Notes: generated by a model from the letters alone, not told the origin. A stretch of DNA of 64,000 nucleotides from Alphaproteobacteria bacterium US3C007 (GCA_034423775.1 CP139918.1:1736001-1800000); one strand, 5' to 3'. Positions 27,577 to 35,517 are shown, counted from the first letter of the stretch. Program-made: numbers and translations.

Positions 27577-28335
27577 ATGCGCTCTTGGTTTTTAACAACA
27601 TATTATTGGATGCTGGCGGGGTGCCTTATCTGCTACATTGGGCTGGCACTGCCCAGCCACGCCGAAGACAGCCATCTGCTCTCGCAAAAAGAAATCGCGA
27701 CCCTTCTGCCCTCGGTTGGGCGATTGTCAATTGATCAGGGTGACGGGTTTTGTACGGCGTCTTTGGTGTCAGAAAAAATCATTGTCACGGCAGCGCATTG
27801 TCTTTTTGACAGCGCCACAGGGCAGGCATTTTCTGCGGAAAAATTGCGCTTTCAGGCTGGGTGGCGCGCAGGAAAAGCCTATTTCACAACAGCGATCAAG
27901 CGGGCGGTCACGCATCCGGATTACCAGTTTGAAGATATATTTTTTGAGACCCGCCGGATCCGTAACGATATTGCGCTGCTGGAATTGAAAGAGGCTGTAC
28001 CTGTCGGGGCAGCTATGCCGTTTAAGGTGGATGGGTTCCCCGCTTTGGGTGCTGCTTTGGCATTGGTTTCTTACCAGCGCGGTAAATCTGACGGGCCGCA
28101 TATACAACAAAATTGCCGCGCAGCCGGTGATCAAATTGGCATGCTTGTCTTGGCCTGCGAGGTTACATTCGGATCCTCTGGGGCCCCAGTTTTTTACAAA
28201 TACCCCGATGGGCGTTTCACCATGGTCTCGCTGATTTCCGCCAAAGCACAGTTGAATGGTCAGGATGTTGCGCTGGGCCCGGCGCTGCAGCCAGCTTTGG
28301 CGCGCATGTATGCGCGGCTTTACGCGCGCCCATAA
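27577..28335 (+). CDS. Trypsin-like serine protease, secreted
   Basis: A 252-residue S1-family protease. A hydrophobic leader ends near residue 28 (LALPSHAED), suggesting export. The catalytic triad is visible: His in VTAAHCLF, Asp in RNDIALLEL, Ser in GSSGAPVF (with Ala in place of the second Gly of GDSGGP). Two cysteine pairs may form disulfides. Its substrate is unknown. It follows glcF by 47 bases but is unlikely to share its function. Confidence 0.85.
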   Translation: MRSWFLTTYYWMLAGCLICYIGLALPSHAEDSHLLSQKEIATLLPSVGRLSIDQGDGFCTASLVSEKIIVTAAHCLFDSATGQAFSAEKLRFQAGWRAGKAYFTTAIKRAVTHPDYQFEDIFFETRRIRNDIALLELKEAVPVGAAMPFKVDGFPALGAALALVSYQRGKSDGPHIQQNCRAAGDQIGMLVLACEVTFGSSGAPVFYKYPDGRFTMVSLISAKAQLNGQDVALGPALQPALARMYARLYARP

Positions 28336-28366
28336 GCTTCAGGATTATTTTTTGGCTTCTGGGGGG

Positions 28367-28396
28367 CTTGAAACTGCAAAAGTAGAGTCCCACTTA
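28367..28396 (+). promoter_or_regulatory. RpoH (sigma-32) type heat-shock promoter
   Basis: CTTGAAA at 28367-28373 and CCCACTTA at 28389-28396 are separated by 15 bases. This fits the sigma-32 consensus (CTTGAAA, 13-15 bases, CCCATNTA) closely. It lies about 90 bases before the hsp20 start, so transcription would start near 28404 and leave an 80-base leader. Confidence 0.75.
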
Positions 28397-28402
28397 AAGA
28401 TC

Positions 28403-28484
28403 ACAGGCGCCGCAAAGGGCCTGTATTTTAACGCTCTGGTCTACAAATGACAGGGCCCCACGTTGTTGCTTCAGAAAGGACAAC
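28403..28484 (+). promoter_or_regulatory. ROSE-type RNA thermometer in the hsp20 leader
   Basis: The leader can form an upstream hairpin (ACAGGC 28403-28408 with GCCTGT 28419-28424) and a final hairpin at 28462-28484 that hides the Shine-Dalgarno. In the final hairpin GTTGTTGCTT pairs with AAAGGACAAC around a CAG loop. TTGCT faces AGGA with an unpaired G, the hallmark of ROSE (repression of heat shock gene expression) elements, which melt at high temperature. The SD AAAGGA (28475-28480) lies 6 bases before the ATG. The family is well known for alphaproteobacterial small heat-shock genes. Confidence 0.75.
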
Positions 28485-28486
28485 CT

Positions 28487-28945
28487 ATGAGAGATTTTGA
28501 CTTTACACCGCTATATCGTGCCAGTGTTGGCTTTGATCACATGGCCACACTTATGGATCGGCTGGCCTCAAATCAGACCACGCAATCAAGCTACCCTCCT
28601 TATAATATCGAGAAAACCGATGCAGAAACCTATCGGATCTCTTTGGCCGTGGCCGGATTTTCGGATCAGGATTTAAACGTTGATGTTAAGGAAAACACTC
28701 TGAGCATTGCCGCACAAAAACCGCAGACCGAGGCGGAAGGGCGGTATTTGCATCGCGGTATTGCCACTCGATCTTTCGAACGCCGTTTCCATTTGGCGGA
28801 TCATATTCGCGTGAATGGTGCCAGCCATGCCGACGGAATGCTGCATATTGAATTGAAGCATGAAATTCCAGACGCGTTGAAACCGCGCAGGATCGAAATT
28901 TCTTCGGGCGACGGGGCAAATGCGCCGCGCCCCGCTTTGAATTGA
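28487..28945 (+). CDS. Hsp20-family small heat-shock protein
   Basis: A 152-residue IbpA-like chaperone that holds unfolding proteins for refolding. The alpha-crystallin domain (about residues 38-130) includes YRISLAVAGFSDQDLNV, the beta-strand around RSFERRFHLADHI, and LHIELKHEIPDALKP near the C-terminus. The ATG at 28487 matches the position dictated by the thermometer hairpin. It has its own heat-shock promoter and a terminator downstream, so it is a one-gene unit. Confidence 0.93.
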   Translation: MRDFDFTPLYRASVGFDHMATLMDRLASNQTTQSSYPPYNIEKTDAETYRISLAVAGFSDQDLNVDVKENTLSIAAQKPQTEAEGRYLHRGIATRSFERRFHLADHIRVNGASHADGMLHIELKHEIPDALKPRRIEISSGDGANAPRPALN

Positions 28946-28998
28946 TATTTGCTCAAGGCGAAAAATGAACCAAGCTACGGCGCGGTCTATACGTTTTG

Positions 28999-29025
28999 AA
29001 AAGGGCCTTTTAGGGGCCCTTTTTT
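28999..29025 (+). terminator. Rho-independent terminator after hsp20
   Basis: AAAAGGGCC (28999-29007) pairs with GGCCCTTTT (29015-29023) around a 7-base loop, followed by more T. It ends the hsp20 transcript about 55 bases after its stop. Confidence 0.8.
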
Positions 29026-29071
29026 GCTTTTGGACGGATGATGATCTGCGCGTTGCAAAACCGCGGGTGTT

Positions 29072-29210
29072 ATGGATAAAGCGAAGCTTCATATCGCGGC
29101 GCGGGCGCGTAAAAACAACGAAGACATTATGTTCAAACCCAAAGCCGGCCGGGTTATCGGATATGGGCCGCGGCAGGCTATGCTCGGGACACCAGTTGAG
29201 AATAACGGTT
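29072..29210 (+). pseudogene. Possible gene fragment cut off by the integrated element
   Basis: A frame starting at ATG 29072 (MDKAKLHIAARARKN) has host-like codon use up to the left attachment repeat at 29211. It then runs into AT-rich element DNA and ends at 29302. Such a break would arise if the element inserted in or beside a small gene. Reading on from the right repeat (37338) gives only a few codons before rbfA. No family was recognised and the call is weak. Confidence 0.25.
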
Positions 29211-29222
29211 CCTGCCCTAGGA
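29211..29222 (+). repeat. Left attachment repeat (attL core)
   Basis: CCTGCCCTAGGA, identical to 37326-37337. At this end it forms the centre of a perfect inverted repeat, CGGTTCCT-GCCCT-AGGAACCG (29206-29226). Paired arms around a short core are typical of tyrosine-recombinase crossover sites. It lies 139 bases before the integrase start. Confidence 0.7.
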
Positions 29223-29360
29223 ACCGAACACTTATTTATCTCTGTCTTTTCTATTCATCGTTGAATAAATTATATAATATAATCAGTTATTTGAGAATTT
29301 AGCACATTTATCCAAACCCGAATCTATCCTATACTATCCTATGAAAACTGTGGGACTGAA

Positions 29361-30542
29361 ATGCCAGCCGAAAAGCGTTTAACCGATCGCCAAATCAAAA
29401 ATAGCCCCCCCGGCAAGCTATATGATGGGGGCGGTCTTATATGTGTAAAGGGCGCAAATTCAGCTAAATGGGTTTATAGGTATACGCTATATTCTGCGCG
29501 CCGCGATATGGGGTTGGGAACTTATCCACAAATTTCGTTAGCCCAAGCGCGAGAGCTACTGGCAGAGTATCGAACTCTTGTGGCTCAAAAGATAGATCCC
29601 ATTAAACAACGTCAAAAAGCTGCTATAGAGGCTGCTGGTTCGGACAATAGTTTTCATGCGGTGGCAAAAATCACCTTTGAGGCGAAAAAGCCAGAGCTTA
29701 AGCATGATGGCTCAGCAGGACGATGGTTCTCTCCATTAAAGGTGCACATTATTCCAAAACTTGGGAACCGTGATGTGCAGGAGATTGATCAGCGCGATAT
29801 TTTTGAAGTGCTTAAGCCTATTTGGCATATTAAAGCAGACAGTGCTCGAAAGGCTCTAGGTCGCGTTGGTCATGTGCTTCAGCATGCAGCCGCAATGGGG
29901 CTGTCAGTTGATCTAAATGTGGTTCCGCTTGCAAAGGAGCTGCTGGGAAAGTCTAAACACCAATCCAAAAAAACACCATCTCTCGAATGGCAAAAAGTCC
30001 CAGAATTCTATCAAAGCTTGAATGAGAATACGCCGATCCAATTAGCTCTGAAGCTCTTAATCCTCACAGGTTCGCGCTCGGGGCCTGTAAGATATATGAC
30101 GACCTCTCAAATAGATCAGGATACTTGGATTATCCCTGCGGAAAATATGAAGGGTAGAGTTGGCAAAACTGCTGATTTTCGTATTCCGCTTTCAGATGCA
30201 TCTCTTGATATTATTGATTTTGCCAGAAGATTTTCGCGTGATGGTTTCTTATTCCCCGGTCTGCGTAAAGGGGTCATTAGCGATGTAAGCATGGCGCGCG
30301 TAATGCAGCGTCGAGGTATGCAAGAACGCCCACATGGATTTAGAGCCAGCTTGGAGACATATTTAGCAGAAACCACAGATGCTGATTATGAGTTAAAGAA
30401 ATCTATGTTGGGCCATGCAATTGGGGACCAAGCTTACAGAAGTTATCAGCGCTCTGATTATTTGGAAAAGCGCCGAGAGCTTTTGAGTAATTGGGCGAAT
30501 TTTTTAACTCAATCGTCGAATATAATAAAGCTAAGGGTTTAG
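29361..30542 (+). CDS. Tyrosine-type integrase (DUF4102 arm-binding)
   Basis: A 393-residue site-specific recombinase. The N-terminal arm-binding domain starts MPAEKRLTDRQIKN and holds DGGGLICVKGANSAKW and DMGLGTYPQISLAQAR. Catalytic residues are the Arg in LTGSRSGPVR, HGFRASLE (HxxR), LGHAIGDQA, and the nucleophile Tyr in AYRSYQRS. The enzyme looks intact, unlike the other mobility genes of the element. It presumably recombines the repeats at 29211 and 37326. Three GTGGGACT copies (29350, 37246, 37258) may be arm-type sites. Confidence 0.93.
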   Translation: MPAEKRLTDRQIKNSPPGKLYDGGGLICVKGANSAKWVYRYTLYSARRDMGLGTYPQISLAQARELLAEYRTLVAQKIDPIKQRQKAAIEAAGSDNSFHAVAKITFEAKKPELKHDGSAGRWFSPLKVHIIPKLGNRDVQEIDQRDIFEVLKPIWHIKADSARKALGRVGHVLQHAAAMGLSVDLNVVPLAKELLGKSKHQSKKTPSLEWQKVPEFYQSLNENTPIQLALKLLILTGSRSGPVRYMTTSQIDQDTWIIPAENMKGRVGKTADFRIPLSDASLDIIDFARRFSRDGFLFPGLRKGVISDVSMARVMQRRGMQERPHGFRASLETYLAETTDADYELKKSMLGHAIGDQAYRSYQRSDYLEKRRELLSNWANFLTQSSNIIKLRV

Positions 30543-30546
30543 ATTT

Positions 30547-31023
30547 ATGACATACACATGGACAGCAGAAACTTTGCTTAGACCGATAGAATGCGAAGGT
30601 GATGTAGTTGATTTTCTTACCCGCGGTATGTCGAAAGCTGACTGTAAGGACCTATTGCTCCTAGGCCTATATTGCAGGCACAAAATTTTGGATAACAGCA
30701 AAAAGCGTTCACGTAGAGGCCGCCCGATCAAGCTCAATTCCATAGATAGCGAGCGGGCCGCAATAATTTTAAATCTTGTAAAATGGCAAAAACGTTCGAT
30801 GCCGATAAGGAAATGGGTGGACTTGGCTCAGCAATGCGAGGCAATTTTAAAAACTGTCGGCGACAAACGGGGAAAGACGCTTCTCCCGGATGGAAAGAGT
30901 TATTTTCCTAAGACTATGATAACCGCAAAAAGATTAGAAAATTCGGTGTGCCGAGGCATGAAAGAACTTGGTGTGAACTTTCGTTTATATCAAAAAAATC
31001 CTGAAGAATATCCCGAGATTTAA
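30547..31023 (+). CDS. Hypothetical protein of the integrative element
   Basis: A 158-residue protein starting 4 bases after the integrase stop. It has a basic middle (KKRSRRGRPIKLN, about residues 55-67), mixed helical segments and no membrane segment. No family was recognised. Its position suggests a role in integration, excision or element regulation, but nothing specific supports this. Confidence 0.6.
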   Translation: MTYTWTAETLLRPIECEGDVVDFLTRGMSKADCKDLLLLGLYCRHKILDNSKKRSRRGRPIKLNSIDSERAAIILNLVKWQKRSMPIRKWVDLAQQCEAILKTVGDKRGKTLLPDGKSYFPKTMITAKRLENSVCRGMKELGVNFRLYQKNPEEYPEI

Positions 31024-31082
31024 TCAATAAATTCATAGTGGCATGTCCAGATCAGTTTTAACTCATTTGAGGATAGCTGATC

Positions 31083-31268
31083 ATGAAGTTGATTACCTTT
31101 GACGAACTCAGAAACAAACTTGGCGGCCGGGCTCGCTCGTCAATATATCTGGATCTTGAACATGCGCGCTTACCAATTCCGCTTAAATTAGGCGGTCGGC
31201 TCTACTGAGAAGAAGACCAGATTAATAAATGGATCAAAGAACGCCTACGGCAGGGGCAAAGACCATGA
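31083..31268 (+). pseudogene. AlpA-like excisionase/regulator with TGA at a Trp position
   Basis: The frame encodes MKLITFDELRNKLGGRARS, IYLDLEHARLPIPLKLGGR and LY, then TGA (31206-31208), then EEDQINKWIKERLRQGQRP and a final stop at 31266. This is the whole AlpA/MerR-like winged helix pattern, in which GGRxxxW is followed by the last helix. The TGA replaces the conserved Trp (TGG to TGA). The last bases overlap the next start (ATGA). Such proteins usually activate excision or integrase expression, so control of mobility is probably lost. Confidence 0.7.
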
Positions 31269-32176
31269 TTGCACCTTGCAAGATTACCGCTGCAGCGGAA
31301 CTGCTCGATCTGAAAATTCTTAGTAAGTCTCCATCTGAATGGCGGATTGGTAACAAAGGCTCTCTGTCTTTGGACTTAAATAAAGACTGTTTTTATGACC
31401 ATGAACATTCAAAAGGCGGTGTTGTTTTGGATCTAATTCAGCATTTAGGTCGTGCTTCAAACACGCAAGAAGCTGCGCAATTTTTGGAAGATAATGGTTT
31501 AATCGAGAATAAGCATTCCGTTTCACCAAAGTCTAAAAAGCCGCTGCGAGAGCACGTCTACGTTGATGGGTCAGAGAAGAACGTTCGAAAATCCGTCAAA
31601 TATACTGATGGCAGTTGGAAGAAATTGCTTTGCGTTACGCGCCCAGCTGTATCATTATTGATACTGTGCGAGCGTTTTAAAGCCACATGAAAAAACTGGT
31701 AATTATAATGTTTCCGTTGATAAATACGCTGCGCTTCGCAAACTTGCTCACAAACAAAAAATTGCAATTCTGGTCGTGCATCATACCAAAAAGACAACGG
31801 AAGTAAGCTTATCCCCATTAGAGCAGATCCTTGGGAGTACCGGTATCACTGCTACTGTTGAAACGATTCTGGTGATGGAGAACATCATTGGGAAAAAGAC
31901 CGTAAACTTCATGTAACTGGCAAAGATGTTGAACAAAACGAGTTCTACTTAGCTTGGAACGGTGCGGGATATGATTTTTGTGAGGACGCAGAAGTCGCGG
32001 GTCTAGGTTCGGCTCAACTGGAGGTGTATGACCTGATTAAACAGTATCCCCGCTGCTCTCAGGGTAAGCTTGTTAAGATGATCGGAAAAGATCAGGGGCA
32101 GATCTCAAAAATACTATACGCTCTCCAAGATAAAGATTTGATTATGAAGCTTGAGCAGGGTTATGTCGCAAAATAG
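31265..32176 (+). pseudogene. Broken primase/RepA-like ATPase gene
   Basis: The first part (31265-31690) encodes a primase-like N-terminus (WRIGNKGSLSLDL; FYDHEHSKGGVVLDLI). From about 31622 another frame encodes part of a RecA-like (AAA_25/RepA) ATPase: ALRYAPSCIIIDTVRAF, then after a frameshift near 31678 EKTGNYNVSVDKYAALRK and AILVVHHTKKT. After a second shift near 31880 come HHWEKDRKLHVTGKDVEQN and a winged-helix-like C-terminus ending QGYVAK at 32176. The Walker A segment between the two parts is missing, pointing to a deletion. The element's own replication gene is therefore dead. Confidence 0.75.
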
Positions 32177-32322
32177 ATGCCTTAAGTATCATATTGATCA
32201 TATATCATATGCATCATAATTACGTATTAATGTGATATTTATAATAAATACGGCGCTTATTTCTTTGAGCCCTGTAAATTTTAAGTATTGATTTAAGCCT
32301 TCTTTTGAGGAAAGCTTATTCT

Positions 32323-32979
32323 ATGTCTCAAGCCTTGGAAAATTTATTAATTACTGCCGAACTTGCATCCCCAATAATAATTGGTGGGGGCTTTATGACT
32401 TTTGATGCTTTACTAGCGGCTATTGTTTTTGAGACGACAGAGGATCTTGAACAGGCTCATAATGGCTTGCCCCTACATCGGTCAGGCGAGTTATTTCATG
32501 CAAGTGCTGCGATCATGTTCCCGGATGCAAAACAAGATCAAACCTTTTCGGCCAGTATGCGCTGGGATCACGACTTTTCGCCAGACGTATTTAAAAAAAC
32601 CAGTAAGGGCAAACTTCGTAAAGTTAGTGCAAAACGAAAACGCGATTTTGGAAATATTTTCAATACTTATAAGTCGTTCATAGCCCCTGAAATACTCTGG
32701 TATTGTGAAGGCGACAGGTCGGAAATAGGAAGACTACTGGCTAATGTTGAATTTATAGGAAAGCGTCGCGGAAGTGGCTTTGGACAGGTGAAGAACTGGA
32801 GGGTAGAGCCGGGTAAATATGATGGTTTACTTGGTCTAAATCAAAACCCACTGCGGCCAATACCGGAAGTCTTATATGAAGGAAATGATAACGCTTTAAA
32901 GATCGAAGCATCTTGGAAGCCCCCCTATTGGGAACCAGCGCATAGGGCTATCTGCTATGTGCCGGAGTTTATCAAATGA
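32323..32979 (+). CDS. csf3: Type IV CRISPR protein Csf3 (Cas5-like RAMP)
   Basis: A 218-residue protein that resembles Csf3, the Cas5-like subunit that caps the crRNA 5' handle in type IV-A effector complexes. It opens with LLITAELASPIIIGGGFMTFDALLAAIV and has the LPLHRSGELFHASAA element. A glycine-rich loop, GKRRGSGFGQVKNW, lies near residues 147-160. The ATG at 32323 has GAGGAAAG about 9 bases upstream and is preferred over TTG 32305. It heads the cas operon and overlaps the next gene by ATGA. The family call is by motif pattern and gene company. Confidence 0.75.
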   Translation: MSQALENLLITAELASPIIIGGGFMTFDALLAAIVFETTEDLEQAHNGLPLHRSGELFHASAAIMFPDAKQDQTFSASMRWDHDFSPDVFKKTSKGKLRKVSAKRKRDFGNIFNTYKSFIAPEILWYCEGDRSEIGRLLANVEFIGKRRGSGFGQVKNWRVEPGKYDGLLGLNQNPLRPIPEVLYEGNDNALKIEASWKPPYWEPAHRAICYVPEFIK

Positions 32980-33437
32980 ACAGCTTTATTTTTTTTCATG
33001 ATCATTTTGGAAAGTATTTTTCTTCTGAGCGTAGTAATAAGTTACATATGGATGCCAGCCGAGTCCTGCGAGCTTCTTATCCATTAAAGGGAAAACCAAA
33101 GCCAACAAGATTGGCATTCGGTTGGGCGATCATTCGGCCGGGTACAAGCTCATTAAAATTAAATTTAGACATTTCAGGGCTTGCTTGTGATCCAAGGCCA
33201 GAAAGCATGTCTTTCTTGGAGGAGCTTAAGAGTTGGGACGACACTCCGAGGATGTTTTTATTATTTGGTAAAGCGCCAATCCCTATTTCAAATTTATTTC
33301 TAACGCTTGATTTGCGCGCGGTTAGGATCTGTAGCCCAAAGGGGGTGGAGACCTTTGATTTCACAAAAACGCCAGAAGAAACCGGCAGTAATTTCCACAA
33401 GCGGCTGGTGAATATGGATAAAAAAAATGCTGCGTGA
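32976..33437 (+). CDS. Unknown type IV locus protein, candidate Csf1-like subunit
   Basis: A 153-residue protein between csf3 and the cas6-like gene, overlapping both (4 and 11 bases). Every other backbone subunit of a type IV-A complex is encoded here except the large subunit Csf1, so this is the candidate. It contains WDDTPRMFLLFGKAPIPISN (about residues 88-107) but only two cysteines, so the zinc finger of typical Csf1 is absent. It could be a reduced Csf1, a small subunit or an unrelated accessory protein. Confidence 0.55.
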   Translation: MNSFIFFHDHFGKYFSSERSNKLHMDASRVLRASYPLKGKPKPTRLAFGWAIIRPGTSSLKLNLDISGLACDPRPESMSFLEELKSWDDTPRMFLLFGKAPIPISNLFLTLDLRAVRICSPKGVETFDFTKTPEETGSNFHKRLVNMDKKNAA

Positions 33438-33930
33438 TCATGTGATTCCAAAGCCAGAAACCATAGTGGGTTATAAGCTTCATCAACTAGTTGAAGGCCT
33501 AACTGAGGGTGATGCTCCACTATTCTTAGATCGCGGGAAGTCTTTATTGATAAGGACTGAAAAAAAGATAACGGAGACTGGCACTGCCGTAGAAATTCCC
33601 AGTGGGAGCTCGATTATTGGATTTGAACTGCGGGCATGCGTTTCGAAAAAAGTAAAAGGAAAGCACCGCTATTTTCCGGTATCAAATTATCAAATCAGGC
33701 ACGGTTGGCTCAGGACCAAGGGAGAGCAATTTGGCTTTGAGCCTTTAACGGTAACTTGTTCCTGCGAGATGAAGAAACTCACAGATGGTGGATCCAGGTC
33801 CTTCCAAATTGATCACACAGATTTTGCTGGGACTTTAAAGGTAATTGATGAACAGAAATTTAAAAAAGCAATGGAAACCGGTGTTGGGTCGACAGCCCGC
33901 GCTTTCGGTTATGGCATGTTAATTTTATGA
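33427..33930 (+). CDS. csf5: Cas6e-like crRNA endonuclease (Csf5)
   Basis: A 167-residue RAMP protein. The C-terminal glycine-rich loop GVGSTARAFGYGMLIL closely follows the Cas6e/Cas6f signature (GxGxxxAFGxGxL). Short length and the FELRACVSKKVKGKHRYFP region suit a compact Cas6. It should cut the repeat at the base of its hairpin and make crRNAs with an 8-base 5' handle. His residues at about positions 5, 19 and 60 are catalytic candidates only. It lies in the csf operon, 13 bases before csf2. Confidence 0.75.
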   Translation: MLRDHVIPKPETIVGYKLHQLVEGLTEGDAPLFLDRGKSLLIRTEKKITETGTAVEIPSGSSIIGFELRACVSKKVKGKHRYFPVSNYQIRHGWLRTKGEQFGFEPLTVTCSCEMKKLTDGGSRSFQIDHTDFAGTLKVIDEQKFKKAMETGVGSTARAFGYGMLIL

Positions 33931-33943
33931 GTGGGAGAAGAAA

Positions 33944-34882
33944 ATGCTGATTTTGACAGGTGAAATTACACTCGTTGAGCCCCTTTCAATATCCATGGGT
34001 GGCGAAGAGTATGGCGGATTTCCCATGATCCCTCGGTATGTAGAAGATGGATCTTTAGAGCCGACTGGTTTCCTGCCAGCAACTACTTTGCGCGGCCGTT
34101 TGCGCCGAGGGTATGTTAAACGAGAAATGAAAGCCGCTGCTGAACGCGGGGAGCACTACTCGCTTAAACAGGCCTACAATGAAGTAATCGGTCAGAATGC
34201 CGAGAGTGAAAAAGAAGCCGGTGAAATAGATTTAGTGGAGGTTAAAGAAACGCGTGAGGCTTCACCCATTTTAGACCTGTATGGAAGCGGCATTGGTATT
34301 GCCAGTCGTTTGCGCGTAAGCAATTTCTTTCCAGAAAATAATGTGGAGCCAAATAAACTGCAAACATTTCGCAAAGATTTAGACGTGTCTGATGAAATTT
34401 TACAAAGTTTGTCAAAGGAAGATCAGGACCGTTTTTATAATCGGAAAGACTTGAACAGCAGGCGATCAAAATGGCAAACTAATGTAGAAAAATTAAACCG
34501 TGATATTGCTGCCGCAAAACGAAAAAAGGAAGTTACCGCAGACTTAGAAGCTCAAAAGAAAGAAGCTGAAAAAAAATATAATGAGGTTCTTACCGAAATG
34601 GGCGATATGATGAAGGTGTCGTCGCCTTTACCGGTTAAGTGCTACGCTCTGCCTCCTGGCTTGAAATTGTTTGGAAAAATCGTTGTGGTGAATGATAAGC
34701 CAATGGATTTAGAAATATTAGAAGCTGGTTTGGATGATTTGAGTCGCGACCCAGTTTTGGGTGCGGCCTCTGCTCGGGGTTGCGGTGAAATAGAAGGCGA
34801 ATTTACGGTTTCCATTGACGGAGAGCATAAAAAAACCATTCGCTTTGGCGGTTATAAGCCTATTGAAGTAGAAAATTTATGA
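33944..34882 (+). CDS. csf2: Type IV CRISPR backbone protein Csf2 (Cas7-like)
   Basis: A 312-residue Cas7-like RAMP that would polymerise along the crRNA. Family marks are FLPATTLRGRLRRGYVKRE (about residues 44-62), the region around GSGIGIASRLRVSNFF, and LGAASARGCGEIEGEF near the end (about 269-284). A long, charged, helical insertion with many Lys/Glu lies at about 145-215 (coiled-coil-like). The gene ends 48 bases before the first repeat of the array. Confidence 0.8.
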   Translation: MLILTGEITLVEPLSISMGGEEYGGFPMIPRYVEDGSLEPTGFLPATTLRGRLRRGYVKREMKAAAERGEHYSLKQAYNEVIGQNAESEKEAGEIDLVEVKETREASPILDLYGSGIGIASRLRVSNFFPENNVEPNKLQTFRKDLDVSDEILQSLSKEDQDRFYNRKDLNSRRSKWQTNVEKLNRDIAAAKRKKEVTADLEAQKKEAEKKYNEVLTEMGDMMKVSSPLPVKCYALPPGLKLFGKIVVVNDKPMDLEILEAGLDDLSRDPVLGAASARGCGEIEGEFTVSIDGEHKKTIRFGGYKPIEVENL

Positions 34883-34930
34883 AAGGAAAAGGAAGTTTTA
34901 TAAATCAATACAGAGTATTACGATGGATCT
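34883..34930 (+). promoter_or_regulatory. Short leader-like segment before the CRISPR array
   Basis: This 48-base AT-rich stretch lies between csf2 and the first repeat and contains a partial repeat start (GATGGA at 34923-34928). No clear promoter was seen, so the array is probably read from the csf operon transcript. It is called leader-proximal because the opposite end has the truncated repeat. Confidence 0.4.
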
Positions 34931-35490
34931 GATGGAGCCACTCTGGATATGAGTGGTTACTACAAGTGTAATTTATTCGGCCAGTAACGTGATACAGATG
35001 GAGCCACTCTGGATATGAGTGGTTACTACAAGGAGGCTAGACCTTGGCTCAGCTGTAAAATGATGGAGCCACTCTGGATATGAGTGGTTACTACAAGTTA
35101 AGAAAAGCACCTTTAAGATTAGCCCCTTGATGGAGCCACCCTGGATATGAGTGGTTACTACAAGCGCAAAACAACGAGTGAGCCGCAACGCTGTGATGGA
35201 GCCACCCTGGATATGAGTGGTTACTACAAGAGTTCTTCACAATTAAGTTGTTTTTTGCTGGATGGAGCCACCCTGGATATGAGTGGTTACTACAAGCAGC
35301 GGTTTGAAAGGTTGTGAAAATCACTTAGATGGAGCCACCCTGGATATGAGTGGTTACTACAAGAATATGGCTTGCCAGAACACTGTTCGCCGTGATGGAG
35401 CCACCCTGGATATGAGTGGTTACTACAAGTCTGTGTCAAGCATCCGGCCCAACTGACTTGATGGAGCCACTCTGGATATGAGTGGTTACT
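34931..35490 (+). CRISPR. Type IV CRISPR array, nine repeats and eight spacers
   Basis: Eight 36-base repeats start at 34931, 34997, 35062, 35129, 35195, 35261, 35328 and 35394, and a ninth of 31 bases at 35460. Spacers are 29-31 bases. Each repeat can fold an 8-bp stem (positions 6-13 with 21-28, one G-U pair) with a 7-base loop, leaving an 8-base 3' handle ACTACAAG. This fits Cas6 cutting and plus-strand reading. Position 12 is T in repeats 1-3 and 9 and C in repeats 4-8. The last repeat lacks ACAAG and is followed by T-rich DNA. No cas1/cas2 is present. Confidence 0.95.
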
Positions 35491-35517
35491 TTTTAAACTC
35501 TCAAGGAATTATCGTTT

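Noticed and set aside
29072..29360. Possible tmRNA or tRNA gene as the attachment target of the element
   Set aside because: The region was read for acceptor stem, T-loop (GGTTCGA) and CCA signatures and none fit. The inverted repeat at 29206-29226 is better explained as an integrase core site.
34973..35324. Overlapping minus-strand frames across the CRISPR array that look like a repeat protein (CSNHSYPGWLH units)
   Set aside because: The repeated units are direct translations of the CRISPR repeat. The frames have no ribosome binding site and break with spacer length.
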